A stretch of DNA of 64,000 nucleotides from Salinisphaera sp. G21_0 (GTDB lineage Bacteria; Pseudomonadota; Gammaproteobacteria; Pseudomonadales; Endozoicomonadaceae). The translations under genes and the position numbers were made by a program. A model generated the notes under the pieces. The model saw nothing but the letters and a program-made list of their open reading frames with translations, did no database searches and had not been told where the DNA came from. The DNA is taken from assembly GCF_017744115.1 (NCBI RefSeq), contig NZ_JAGHQW010000022.1, positions 32,979 through 96,978 on the forward strand. The letters are read 5' to 3'. Positions 45,419 to 53,773 of the stretch are shown piece after piece; the stretch's first letter is position 1; the number at the start of each line of letters is the position of its first letter.

Positions 45419-46651
45419 TCACGCAGAAATATCTGCCAGAACGTTAAGCACCCTGTCTATCTCTTCCGGCGTATGGTAGTGGACAAAGCCTATCCGCAGT
45501 AACCCGTCCCGCTCCTGAAGCTTAAGCCGGTCAAGCAGATCCAGTGCGTAGAAATGGCCGGACCAGGTATAGATACCCTGCCGGGCCAGAAGTTGTGCCA
45601 GCCTGGCCGAGGATTGCCGGTGGTGGGCCAGGGCAAAGGTGGGGGTTCGGTCAACCGTGGTATCCGAACCGTATAAGGTGAACCCGGTCATGTGTTTGAG
45701 ACCATCAAGAAACCGCTGCGACAACTGTTGCTCGTGCTCCTCGATCCAGCTGGCCGACATCTGCAATCCCTTGCGGTCATGGTCAGAACCGGTGAGCCAG
45801 CCATGGTATTGAATACAGGCCAGCAATCCGGCAATCGCGGTAAAGTTCTGTGTCCCTGTCTCCCAGCACCAGGGTGGCTGGTCATTTGCAGCCCGGACTT
45901 TATAGGGCTTCAGGCTGCCCAACAGCTCTGGCCGACCATACATCACCCCCAGGTAAGGGCCACAGAACTTGTAGGCTGAACAGGTCAGGAAATCCACATT
46001 CAGAGCCTGCACATCCGGTAACCGGTGGGCGGTGTAGTGAACGGCGTCAACATGAACCAGCGCATTCACGGAGTGCGCAGCCCTGATCAGTTCGGATGCC
46101 GGGGTGATGCTGCCGGTCACGTTAGAGGCCAGGGTAAACGCCACCAGTCGTGTTCTGTCAGACAGCAGGCGCTCAAGCTCAGTGACGCAGAGATTTTGAC
46201 TGGCGGTAAAATCCATCGTCCGGACCGTACATCCCCGTTCCTCTGCCGCCAGCACCCAGGGGGTGATATTGGCGTCATGGTCCAGCGATGAAACAACAAT
46301 CTCATCACCCTTGTGCCAGGTTCTGGCGATGGCTCTGCTCAGCGCCAGGGTCAGGGAGGTCATATTGGCACCGAAGGCAATGCTGTCAGCAGGGGCATTT
46401 AATAACTGCCCTGCGGCCTCCCTTGCCCGTTCCAGCAGTGCCATGGTTTCTTCACTGGTGGCAAAAAAACCACCCAGATTGGCAGAACCCGTTTGTTGGT
46501 AGTCCGACATGGCGCTGATCACCGATATCGGAACCTGGGTACCTCCCGGCGCATCAGAATAGACTGCCCGCTGGTTTCCCTCTAGCCGCTCAAGGGCTGG
46601 AAATTGCTCTCGGATGCGCTGGAGGCTGGTTGAGTTATGCTGTTTTTCCAC
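45419..46651 (-). CDS. Class V aminotransferase, cysteine desulfurase-like
   Basis: PLP enzyme of fold type I. Features: SLDHDANITPWVLAAEERG, HVDAVHYTAHRLPDVQALNVDFLTCSAYKFCGPYLGVMYG with the PLP Lys near residue 232 and the Asp of the HVDA motif. It resembles the cysteine-desulfurase-like subgroup without a clear IscS active-site Cys loop, so the substrate may not be cysteine. 410 residues. The start is GTG 46651 with GGAGG 7 bases upstream. It overlaps the end of the 2OG-oxygenase gene by 70 bases in another frame, so both are translated from one mRNA and probably act on the same amino acid. Confidence 0.85.
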   Translation of the reverse strand: MEKQHNSTSLQRIREQFPALERLEGNQRAVYSDAPGGTQVPISVISAMSDYQQTGSANLGGFFATSEETMALLERAREAAGQLLNAPADSIAFGANMTSLTLALSRAIARTWHKGDEIVVSSLDHDANITPWVLAAEERGCTVRTMDFTASQNLCVTELERLLSDRTRLVAFTLASNVTGSITPASELIRAAHSVNALVHVDAVHYTAHRLPDVQALNVDFLTCSAYKFCGPYLGVMYGRPELLGSLKPYKVRAANDQPPWCWETGTQNFTAIAGLLACIQYHGWLTGSDHDRKGLQMSASWIEEHEQQLSQRFLDGLKHMTGFTLYGSDTTVDRTPTFALAHHRQSSARLAQLLARQGIYTWSGHFYALDLLDRLKLQERDGLLRIGFVHYHTPEEIDRVLNVLADISA

Positions 46652-47304
46652 TGTTCATCCTCCAGGGTTACCGTAATAACGAAAACATCCCGATGCCCGG
46701 AGACTTCGCCACTGCTGACCTGAAGCGCAGAGGTGTAGTGATAGACCCGACGGTCATTGCAGTAAACAATATCCCCGGGCAACAGCGTAGCACTATAGGC
46801 AGGTTTTTGTTCCGGATGATAAAAAATTCCAGTCTCTGCACCCTCGACGTTTTTGCGGTCAGTGCAGATGATGGCGATCAGGTCGAAGCCATCCTGGTGA
46901 ATGCCTTCCGGCACTGGCAAACCGTGATCGGCACCGGAGCAGGTGATCCGGATTTGATGCACGCCATAAACGGTACGTGCTGGATCAAGACCGAAAAAAC
47001 CGTTTACCTGCCTGAACAGGGATTGAAATTCCGGCAGCTCCGTCAGGGCCGGTTCAATTTCAGCAAATTCCCGTAGAATGTCGCCACTGAGATAATTGAC
47101 AGAACGGGACTGGACAAAGTCATCGTGGGGTAATCTTTCCAGGCATTCTGCAGGCCCGGTAAAGCGGGAGTAGCGGCGAAAACGGTAGTGACCACTGACA
47201 TAAGGGTCAGCGGCAAGATTGGCAAAAAAAGGCGCAAAAGCGTTCAGGTCAAGATCGGTCAGCCGCTGATGTGAAAAGGTAAAATCAGGTGAAATAAGAG
47301 CCAT
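46582..47304 (-). CDS. 2-oxoglutarate/Fe(II)-dependent dioxygenase (amino-acid hydroxylase-like)
   Basis: Belongs to the 2OG-Fe(II) oxygenase family that includes bacterial free-amino-acid hydroxylases such as isoleucine dioxygenase. Shows VYGVHQIRITC, then PVPEGIHQDGFDLIAIICTDRKNVEGAETGIFY with the His-x-Asp metal ligands (HQDGFD), and the distal YCNDRRVYHYTS and SGHRDVFVITV (second His and 2OG-binding Arg). 240 residues from ATG 47304, which has AGGAGGG upstream; the open frame to 47364 is unsupported. The PLP gene downstream overlaps it. Substrate unknown; a hydroxylated amino acid product is plausible. Confidence 0.82.
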   Translation of the reverse strand: MALISPDFTFSHQRLTDLDLNAFAPFFANLAADPYVSGHYRFRRYSRFTGPAECLERLPHDDFVQSRSVNYLSGDILREFAEIEPALTELPEFQSLFRQVNGFFGLDPARTVYGVHQIRITCSGADHGLPVPEGIHQDGFDLIAIICTDRKNVEGAETGIFYHPEQKPAYSATLLPGDIVYCNDRRVYHYTSALQVSSGEVSGHRDVFVITVTLEDEQWKNSITQPASSASESNFQPLSG

Positions 47305-47369
47305 GGTCGCCCTCCTGCCATTACTGATGCTGTTATACAGTGTTTGCAACATAATAGACGACATAATCG

Positions 47370-47534
47370 CTAGTGCAGCTAAGCGCTGTTACCAATACCG
47401 TTCGTCCTGAGCTTGTCGAAGGACCCATAGGGCCTAAAGGAGGAAACTCCGGACTCTGATAGATCGTGCCAAGCACCCTTCGACTCCGCTCAGGGTGAAC
47501 GTGGTGTACGGGTAATAACGCTTAGCCGCACTAG
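47370..47534. mobile_element. MITE, 165 bp, CTAG-flanked
   Basis: CTAG at 47370-47373 and 47531-47534. Terminal repeats TGCAGCTAAGCGCTGTTACC and the inverse of TGCGGCTAAGCGTTATTACC. Internal inverted pair TTCGTCCTGAGCTTGTCGAA / TTCGACTCCGCTCAGGGTGA. No ORF. Twenty-six bases from the next MITE. Confidence 0.78.
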
Positions 47535-47560
47535 CTGTTCATTTCCGCTACGCAGCGTGC

Positions 47561-47728
47561 CTAGGAGGCTGTCCGAGAATAGACTGCCCTACTGCGGTGG
47601 CAGCAAATTGGTCTAAAAATTCCGTTTTGTTCGGCAAATAGCCCCGCTATTCACCTCACAAAACGAAATTTTTATCCTCAATTTTCTGCCATCCTCGCTA
47701 CGGGCGCTATTCTCGGTCAGCCTCCTAG
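47561..47728. mobile_element. MITE, 168 bp, GAGGCTGTCC family
   Basis: CTAG at 47561-47564 and 47725-47728. Terminal repeats GAGGCTGTCCGAGAATAG and the inverse of GAGGCTGACCGAGAATAG (one mismatch in 18). Ends beginning GAGGCTGTCC resemble those of some IS5-group elements, whose target is YTAR. The right end truncates an ankyrin-family gene (47725-47817). Relics: 30886-30943 and about 51924-51942. Confidence 0.82.
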
Positions 47729-47817
47729 TGAAGCTGGACAAGCGTTTTTTTTACCGGTTTGGCATCAGCTGCCATTGCCTTCGAATGGTCATTCTCCGTC
47801 CTGACGCTTGAGATCAT
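47725..47817 (-). pseudogene. 5' remnant of a third ankyrin-SOCS gene
   Basis: Reading down from ATG 47817 gives MISSVRTENDHSKAMAADAK, clearly the counterpart of MFSSVRTEHDHSQEMVADAS at the start of the 47904-49067 protein. After 30 codons the frame stops at TAG inside the CTAG edge of the MITE. The rest of the gene is gone. It shows that the ankyrin-SOCS family once had at least three copies here. Confidence 0.8.
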
Positions 47818-47903
47818 CTGTATTGCCCAGCTTAAGGTATTGCATGAATCACCAGTTAGTTTAGATAAATGAGTGCACAAGGCTCTCTGCGCAAGTCTGC
47901 ATC

Positions 47904-49067
47904 TTAATTACCTGCTTTTAGGGCAGATCCCGAATAAGTCAGCGGCTGGTATAAATAGTTCTTCATGGGATACGGCAGCGGCAGGCAGTCAGAGCCTGAT
48001 GCCAGGACTTTTGCCAAGGGCACCCGGTTCTCTACCAGCCTTGAACGAATGCAGGTTCGGGCGCAGGCCATTAGCCTCATCGGTTGATAAGCAGGAATGT
48101 AATTGTGCAGGGCATCAACAACGCCTCTGGCTGCAGCAATGTCCAGCGCGGTTTCACCAGATGCATTGGGAATATTGGTATGGGCACCATTAGCCAGCAG
48201 ACTGTCAACGATCTCCGGCCATCCATGTTGAAGCGCCCGATGCAGTGGGGTATTGCCTAAACTGCCGGGTTTATTGGGATTAGCTCCATTGGCCAGCACG
48301 CTATGGAACAGGCTGCTGATGTTGAAATGGAGGTAGTAATGCAGAGTCCAGTTAAGTGGAGTCTGACCCCACGGGTCAGGAATATCTGGATCGGCACCTC
48401 CTTGCAGTAAAGTGTTAACGCCCGAAATTTTGCATCCAATTACCGCTAAGAGCAGCGGAGTATGGCTCGTGCAGTCAATGGCGTTGATATAGGCACCTCT
48501 GTCAAGCAGGCAATTCACGATCTTGGTGATCGCTGTCGCATCGCTGGAAAAAGTGGCCAAATGCAGCGCTGTGCGACCATCATCGTCACTGGCGTTCAGG
48601 TCAGCTCCCCTGTCCAGCAACAAATTGAGGGTTTTATAGTTGCCCAGCTTTGCAGCTTCTAGAAAAGGCGTAGTGTATTTTCCCTCCAAATAGGGGATGT
48701 GAAGATTCGGGTCTGCTCTGCGATCCAGCAGCGCCTTGACGATATCTGTATCTTCCAGTCTGCCGACGGCCCAATACAGAGGGGTAGAGCCACCCGCATC
48801 GCGGATATTGGGGTCAACGCCCTGGTCCAGCAAATAGTTGACAGTGGCCAGGTCATTACGCAAGATTGCCCGTTCCATCAACTTTGCCATATCAGTTGTC
48901 GCTGCAGGCAACTGCCTGCTGCCTGAGACAGCCACTGCAGATTCTGAATGATCAACCTCTGTCGTGTTATCAGGCAGCGGGAGATCGACAGCAGATGTGG
49001 ATTCCACGCTGGCATCGGCCACCATTTCCTGCGAATGGTCATGCTCCGTTCTGACGCTTGAGAACAT
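47904..49067 (-). CDS. Ankyrin-repeat protein with SOCS-box-like C-terminus (copy 1)
   Basis: About 387 residues from ATG 49067 (AGGA 9 bases upstream). Polar N-terminal tail, then about seven ankyrin repeats from residue 60 (NDLATVNYLLDQGVDPNIRDAGGSTPLYWAV, GRTALHLATF, GNTPLHRALQHGWPEIVDSLLANGAHTN, GETALDIAAARG). The tail reads PMRLMACARTCIRSRL and later DCLPLPYPMKNYLYQPL. Animal SOCS boxes of ASB proteins have LxxxC/AxxxI-R (elongin BC box) and LPLPxxLxxYL (Cul5 box); both fit in order. No signal peptide. Likely role, by inference, is substrate receptor for host Cul5 ubiquitin ligase. Close paralogue of the 49163-50224 gene. Confidence 0.85.
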   Translation of the reverse strand: MFSSVRTEHDHSQEMVADASVESTSAVDLPLPDNTTEVDHSESAVAVSGSRQLPAATTDMAKLMERAILRNDLATVNYLLDQGVDPNIRDAGGSTPLYWAVGRLEDTDIVKALLDRRADPNLHIPYLEGKYTTPFLEAAKLGNYKTLNLLLDRGADLNASDDDGRTALHLATFSSDATAITKIVNCLLDRGAYINAIDCTSHTPLLLAVIGCKISGVNTLLQGGADPDIPDPWGQTPLNWTLHYYLHFNISSLFHSVLANGANPNKPGSLGNTPLHRALQHGWPEIVDSLLANGAHTNIPNASGETALDIAAARGVVDALHNYIPAYQPMRLMACARTCIRSRLVENRVPLAKVLASGSDCLPLPYPMKNYLYQPLTYSGSALKAGN

Positions 49068-49162
49068 TGTCGTATTCCTGCTCAAGATACAAAAAAACAG
49101 CAAATCGCTTAAAGAAAATAGTACACAAGCCGGAATCTTAATGACCTGCTTTCGGACAATTC

Positions 49163-50224
49163 CTAAAGAGTCAGCGGCTTGTGTAAATAAGTTCTTATGG
49201 GATTGGGCAGCGGCAGGCAGTCAGAGTCTGGTGCCAGGGCTTTTGCCAGTAGCGACTTGTTCTCTATCAGCCGTGAACGAATGCAGGCTCGGGCGCAATT
49301 CGATAGCGTCATCGGTTGATAAGCAGGAATGTAATTGTTCAGGATATCCAGGCCTTTGGCTGTAGCAATGTTCCGTGCGGTTTCACCACGCGCGTTGGGA
49401 ATACCGTCATTGACACCATTGGCCAGCAGAATCTCGACAACCTCTGGCCGGTTTTTTTCAAGCGCCAGATGCAGTGCGGTATCGCCTATCCCGTCGGGTA
49501 TATTGGGGTTGGCTTTATTGGCCAGCAAGCAACTGACCATACTGCAGACTTCGGAATCGGGGGCGTTTATAATAGCATTGGTAAGTGGGGTGATACCCCA
49601 GAAGTCAGCAATATTTGGATTGGCACCTGCTTGCAGTAAATTGTTAACAACCGCAGTGCTGTAGTGATCTACCGCATGGTGCAGTGGGGTCTGGCCCTTA
49701 CGGTCAAGGGCATTTAAATCGGCCCCGCTGTCCAGCAGGCAGTTCTGAACCTTAATGATCGTTGTATCGTCGTTAGATAAAAAAGCGGCCACATGCAATG
49801 CTGTCAAATCCAAGTTGTCATGGGCGTTCACGTTGGCTCCCTTGTCCAGCAACAACATGAGGGCTCGGTGATCGCCCAGGATTGAAGCTAACGACAAAGG
49901 CGGGTAATTGGGGGCAGGAAGATTCGGGTGCGCCCCATAATCCAGCAGCGTCTTGACAATATCTTTCTGTTTGCCTATGGCCAAAAGCAGGGGGGGAGAG
50001 CCGGACTGGAAGTGGGTATTGGGTTCAAAGCCCTGAGCCAGCAGGTAGTTGATGGTGGCCAGGTCATTATCCAAAATTGCTGATTTCATCAACTTTGCCA
50101 AATCAGCCGTTGCTGCAGGCAACTGGCCATTGTCTGAGCCAGTTACGGTGGATAGGGATTGCTCGCTGGCATCGTCTACCATTTCTTCCGAATGGCCATG
50201 CTCCGCAATAGCGCCCGGGTACAT
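49163..50224 (-). CDS. Ankyrin-repeat protein with SOCS-box-like C-terminus (copy 2)
   Basis: 353 residues. Start MYPGAIAEHGHSEEMVDDAS aligns with copy 1, and AAGGGGAA precedes the ATG. Ankyrin repeats run from about residue 55 to 285 (NDLATINYLLAQGFEPNTHFQSGSPPLLLAI, DLTALHVAAFL, GQTPLHHAVDHYSTAVVNNLLQAGANPN, GDTALHLALEKNRPEVVEILLANG). C-terminus: PMTLSNCARACIRSRL, whose TLSNCARACI fits the BC-box pattern (S/T/P)Lxxx(C/S/A)xxx(hydrophobic), then CLPLPNPIRTYLHKPL, which fits the Cul5 box. No signal peptide. Tandem with copy 1 (95 bases apart); ankyrin regions are clearly homologous but diverged, suggesting different targets. Confidence 0.87.
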   Translation of the reverse strand: MYPGAIAEHGHSEEMVDDASEQSLSTVTGSDNGQLPAATADLAKLMKSAILDNDLATINYLLAQGFEPNTHFQSGSPPLLLAIGKQKDIVKTLLDYGAHPNLPAPNYPPLSLASILGDHRALMLLLDKGANVNAHDNLDLTALHVAAFLSNDDTTIIKVQNCLLDSGADLNALDRKGQTPLHHAVDHYSTAVVNNLLQAGANPNIADFWGITPLTNAIINAPDSEVCSMVSCLLANKANPNIPDGIGDTALHLALEKNRPEVVEILLANGVNDGIPNARGETARNIATAKGLDILNNYIPAYQPMTLSNCARACIRSRLIENKSLLAKALAPDSDCLPLPNPIRTYLHKPLTL

Positions 50225-50479
50225 CGATGGTTTTCCCCTTCAAGGCATACAAACAACAGCAAATCGCAGAACGAAAAATAGTCTACAAGGTTCAATGCGC
50301 AAGCCCTGGCTAACAGGAGCTTAATCAACCGGGCCGCACACCCCGATGAACGAGCAACGAAATGTCAATAGACCCCAAAGAGCGTTTTATTGATCATCTA
50401 TCTGATGCATTCTTAACTTCACAGCGGCACAATAGTTGAAAACCCCCGTAGGCATAAACACAACAGATCAGGTGCAATC

Positions 50480-51841
50480 ATGGGCGAACCTTCCAATGCA
50501 GTGCTGGATCCACGAAGTGAAGAGACCAGGCTGAAAACACTGGCCGGTGATATTCTGGCAGAGGCCGCCAGACAGGGAGCGGATGCCTGTGAGGTGGGCA
50601 TCAGCATGGATGCCGGCCTGTCGGCCAGCGTCCGTATGGGCGATGTTGAAACGGTTGAGTTTAACCGTGACCAGGGGCTGGGCATTACCGTCTATCTGGG
50701 TAAACGAAAAGGCTCTGCCAGTACTTCAGACAGCAGTCCAAAGGCTATCCGTGAAACGGTAAAAGCCGCCTGCGATATTGCCCGTTACGCGTCCGAAGAC
50801 CCTTATGCGGGTTTGGCTGACCCCGTGTTAATGGCTGACGGTGATGCGTTGCCGGATCTTGACCTGTATCACCCCTGGGGAATCGATGCCGGGCAGGCGA
50901 TTGATCTGGCCATGCAATGTGAAGATGCCGGACGCGCTTTCAGTAATAAAATTGTCAATTCCGACGGTGCCAGTGTCTCCAGCCATCAGGGTTGCCGTGT
51001 CTATGGCAACAGTAATGGGTTTATTGGCAGCTATGTGTCCAGTCGCCACAGCCTGAGTGCTGTATTGATTGGTATGCAGGGTGATGAGATGCAGCGGGAT
51101 TACTGGTACACAGTAAGCCGTAATGCCAACGAGCTGGAAAAAGCGGTCGCTGTGGGTAAGACAGCGGCGGAACGTACGGTGCGCCGACTGGGAGCCCGAA
51201 AAGTAGGTACTGCCGAGGTGCCGGTACTGTTTGCACCGGAGGTGGCTTCAGGTCTTATTTCCCATTTTCTCGGGGCGATCAGTGGTGGCAGCCTTTATCG
51301 ACAGGCCTCTTTCCTGTTGGATCACCTGGGCAAGCCGGTGTTCCCAGAATGGATGCGTATCCATGAGCAACCATTGCTGAAAAACATGCTGGGATCCGCC
51401 AGCTTCGATAATGATGGGCTGGCGACCTATGCCAAGGACTTTATTACGGACGGTGTGCTGCAGCATTATATTTTAAGCACCTATTCTGCCCGCAAACTGG
51501 GCATGGACAGTACTGCCAATGCCGGTGGTGTTAATAACCTGTTTGTACAAAGCAATGCGGGCGATCTTGATGCGCTACTGAAACAGATGGGAACCGGGCT
51601 GCTGGTTACCGAACTGATGGGGCAGGGGGTTAATACCGTTACCGGTGATTATTCCCGTGGTGCCGGTGGCTTCTGGGTCGACAATGGCGAAATTCAGTTC
51701 CCGGTGTCAGAAGTGACGATTGCTGGCAACCTGAAAGATATCTACCGGAATATTGTTGCCGTGGGTAATGATGTAGACAAGCGTGGGAATATCCAGACCG
51801 GTTCAATTCTGATCAGCAGTATGAAGCTGGCGGGTGAGTGA
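50480..51841 (+). CDS. pmbA: Metalloprotease-related protein PmbA (TldE)
   Basis: Subunit of the TldD/TldE complex that degrades or matures small peptides (for example microcin B17 and CcdA in E. coli). 453 residues, normal. Visible family stretches: GADACEVGISMDAGLSASVRMGDVETVEFNRDQGLGITVY, SRHSLSAVLIGMQGDEMQRDYWYT, LFAPEVASGLISHFLGAISGGSLYRQASFL and the C-terminal SRGAGGFWVDNGEIQFPVSEVTIAGNLKDI. The TldE subunit lacks the zinc site. TldD is not in the window. Divergent from the accessory island, convergent with mgtE. Confidence 0.95.
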   Translation: MGEPSNAVLDPRSEETRLKTLAGDILAEAARQGADACEVGISMDAGLSASVRMGDVETVEFNRDQGLGITVYLGKRKGSASTSDSSPKAIRETVKAACDIARYASEDPYAGLADPVLMADGDALPDLDLYHPWGIDAGQAIDLAMQCEDAGRAFSNKIVNSDGASVSSHQGCRVYGNSNGFIGSYVSSRHSLSAVLIGMQGDEMQRDYWYTVSRNANELEKAVAVGKTAAERTVRRLGARKVGTAEVPVLFAPEVASGLISHFLGAISGGSLYRQASFLLDHLGKPVFPEWMRIHEQPLLKNMLGSASFDNDGLATYAKDFITDGVLQHYILSTYSARKLGMDSTANAGGVNNLFVQSNAGDLDALLKQMGTGLLVTELMGQGVNTVTGDYSRGAGGFWVDNGEIQFPVSEVTIAGNLKDIYRNIVAVGNDVDKRGNIQTGSILISSMKLAGE

Positions 51842-51862
51842 TTGCTAAAAGACAAAAGAAGG

Positions 51863-52017
51863 GAACCACAAAGACACAAAGACACAAAGATTTTTTGGGT
51901 TTTTGTGGTTCAATGGTTAAAAGCTATTCTCGGACAGCCTCCCGGGGCATGGTTTGTAAGAGCTTTGTTCTTACTAATCTTTTGCTCTTCTTTGTGTCTT
52001 TGTGCCTTTGTGGTTCA
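51863..52017. repeat. Inverted-repeat element between pmbA and mgtE
   Basis: GAACCACAAAGACACAAAGA at the left and TCTTTGTGTCTTTGTGCCTT then TGTGGTTC at the right form a long imperfect palindrome of the same kind as inside the 8771-9063 and 32217-32388 elements. A fragment of the GAGGCTGTCC MITE end (CTATTCTCGGACAGCCTCC, 51924-51942) lies inside. Confidence 0.7.
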
Positions 52018-52022
52018 AAGCG

Positions 52023-53381
52023 CTACCCATAGAAAACAGTGGCCAGCCCAAGGAATGAGAGGAACCCCACCACATCGGAAATCGTGGTCAGGATAATACT
52101 GCCAGCAAGGGCTGGGTCAATATTTAATGATTTCAGTAAAACCGGCAGCATCGCACCGGTGACCACGGCAACACTCAGGTTGATCACCATGGCGCAGGCG
52201 ATCACCAGGGAAATAATCGGGTCATCAAACCAGAACCAGGCGATGGTGGCCACCAGGGTGGCCCACAACAACCCGTTGAGAAAACCGGCAACCAGCTCCC
52301 GGCTCAGCAGCCAGCGGAGGTTGGTCGTACTGATTTGCCCCAGCGCCATACCCCGGATCACCAGGGTCAGGGCCTGACTGCCGGCATTACCCCCCATTCC
52401 CGCAACAATCGGCATCAGTACCGCCAGGGCCACCACTTTATCGATGGTTTCCTGAAACAGACCAATTACCGAAGCGGCAATAAAGGCAGTAATCAGGTTG
52501 AAGCCCAGCCAGACCGCCCGGCGTCGTGCAGTTCGCAGGGGCGGGGCGAAGGTATCTTCATCATCATCCAGACCGGCCATGCTCATCATGGAGTGTTCGG
52601 CCTCTTCCCGGATCACGTCTACTACATCATCGATGGTGATCCGTCCAAGCAGTTTGCCACTGTCGTTCACCACCGGGGCGGAGAGCAGATCCTGCCGTTC
52701 GAACAGCTGGGCTACCTGGGTATCCTGCATATCTGCCGGAATCGGGTCCAGATCGGTTAACATCACCTGCCTGACGGTAGCGCCCGGTTCGGTTGTCAGC
52801 AATAAGGTCAGGGGCAGGCGGCCGATGTATTCATCCCGGCGATTGACCACCAATAGGCTGTCTGTGCTATCCGGAATGCCTTCATGACGGCGCAGGTAAC
52901 GAAGCACAACATCAACGGTGTTATTGGGGCGCACCGTAATGGTGTCGGTGTTCATCAAGCCACCGGCGGAATCCTCCGGATAGGCCAGAACAGCCTCAAC
53001 CCGCTGCCGGTCCTGACTGTTCATGGAGTCCAGCACCTGCCGGGTGATGGTATCAGGCAGCTGCTGCAGCAGGTCGGCAATGTCGTCAACATCCTGACCT
53101 TGAGTAATGGCTTTCAGTTCGGCAATGTTCATCTGGTCAAGGAAGAACTGGCGAACGTCTTCGCTCAGTTCCTGTAGCACATCGCCTTCCTGTTCACGGT
53201 CAATCAACCGCCATAACAGGCTGCGTAACTTCGGTGGGGAGGACTCCAGCAAATGCGCGGTATCAGCAGGGGGCAAGGTGTTCAACATGGTGCGCAATTC
53301 TGCAGAGACACCGTGTTCAAGAGCATCATTAAGTTTTTTCAGCTCGGCTTCGCCGATGCTCAATTGCAGTTGCTGCGCCAT
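52023..53381 (-). CDS. mgtE: Magnesium transporter MgtE
   Basis: Mg2+-gated inner-membrane channel. An N-terminal helical domain (1-130; LPPADTAHLLESSPPKLRSLLWRLI) is followed by two CBS domains (135-255; AYPEDSAGGLMNTDTITVRPNNTV, SAPVVNDSGKLLGRITIDDVVDVI) and five transmembrane helices (285-452) with the selectivity region MPIVAGMGGNAGSQALTLVIRGMALG. 452 residues from ATG 53381; the frame to 53423 is open but not needed. AGG lies about 10 bases upstream. Convergent with pmbA, upstream of ptsO on the same strand. Confidence 0.95.
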   Translation of the reverse strand: MAQQLQLSIGEAELKKLNDALEHGVSAELRTMLNTLPPADTAHLLESSPPKLRSLLWRLIDREQEGDVLQELSEDVRQFFLDQMNIAELKAITQGQDVDDIADLLQQLPDTITRQVLDSMNSQDRQRVEAVLAYPEDSAGGLMNTDTITVRPNNTVDVVLRYLRRHEGIPDSTDSLLVVNRRDEYIGRLPLTLLLTTEPGATVRQVMLTDLDPIPADMQDTQVAQLFERQDLLSAPVVNDSGKLLGRITIDDVVDVIREEAEHSMMSMAGLDDDEDTFAPPLRTARRRAVWLGFNLITAFIAASVIGLFQETIDKVVALAVLMPIVAGMGGNAGSQALTLVIRGMALGQISTTNLRWLLSRELVAGFLNGLLWATLVATIAWFWFDDPIISLVIACAMVINLSVAVVTGAMLPVLLKSLNIDPALAGSIILTTISDVVGFLSFLGLATVFYG

Positions 53382-53484
53382 TATTGTCTGCCTGAATGAT
53401 CTGGCTGAATAGTTTCTGCGCATCCGGTAAAGGCCGGATGGTCAGGAAAAATGAAAGATGATCTCTATGGTAATTGCAGTGGCT

Positions 53485-53500
53485 ACTCCCCGGGGGGAGT
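53485..53500 (-). terminator. Hairpin after ptsO
   Basis: ACTCCCC/GGGGAGT with a 2-base GG spacer lies just past the ptsO stop, before mgtE. No T run follows, so it may be only a weak terminator or mRNA-end structure. Confidence 0.4.
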
Positions 53501-53503
53501 CTG

Positions 53504-53773
53504 TTATTCTTCTTCACCAAAGCGGTCATCAATCAGCTCGCACAGGGCAAGGCAGGCGGCCTCTTCATCATGGCCATCACAATGGAGCTCAAGCTCCGAA
53601 CCCTGTCCTGCCGCCAGCATCATAACCGCCATGATACTCTTGCCATCCACCTTGCGCCCATTGAATCCGATTTCGATCTCACTGGCAAACGCCGATGACG
53701 TGGAAACAAACTTGGATGCCGCCCGGGCGTGCAAGCCCAGTTTGTTAATGATTTTTTTTCGATAGGTAATCAT
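53504..53773 (-). CDS. ptsO: Nitrogen-PTS phosphocarrier NPr
   Basis: HPr-family protein that relays phosphate from PtsP to EIIA-Ntr. The phospho-His is in INKLGLHARAASKFV (His15-16). The second family motif, GKSIMAVMMLAAGQGSELEL, follows near residue 44. 89 residues, normal. Last gene of the rpoN-linked cluster; it overlaps the rapZ stop by one base. Identity is secure. Confidence 0.95.
   Translation of the reverse strand: MITYRKKIINKLGLHARAASKFVSTSSAFASEIEIGFNGRKVDGKSIMAVMMLAAGQGSELELHCDGHDEEAACLALCELIDDRFGEEE

Noticed and set aside
45419..46651. Calling the PLP gene iscS or sufS
   Set aside because: No Fe-S cluster genes adjoin, it is coupled to an oxygenase, and the usual active-site Cys loop is not evident.
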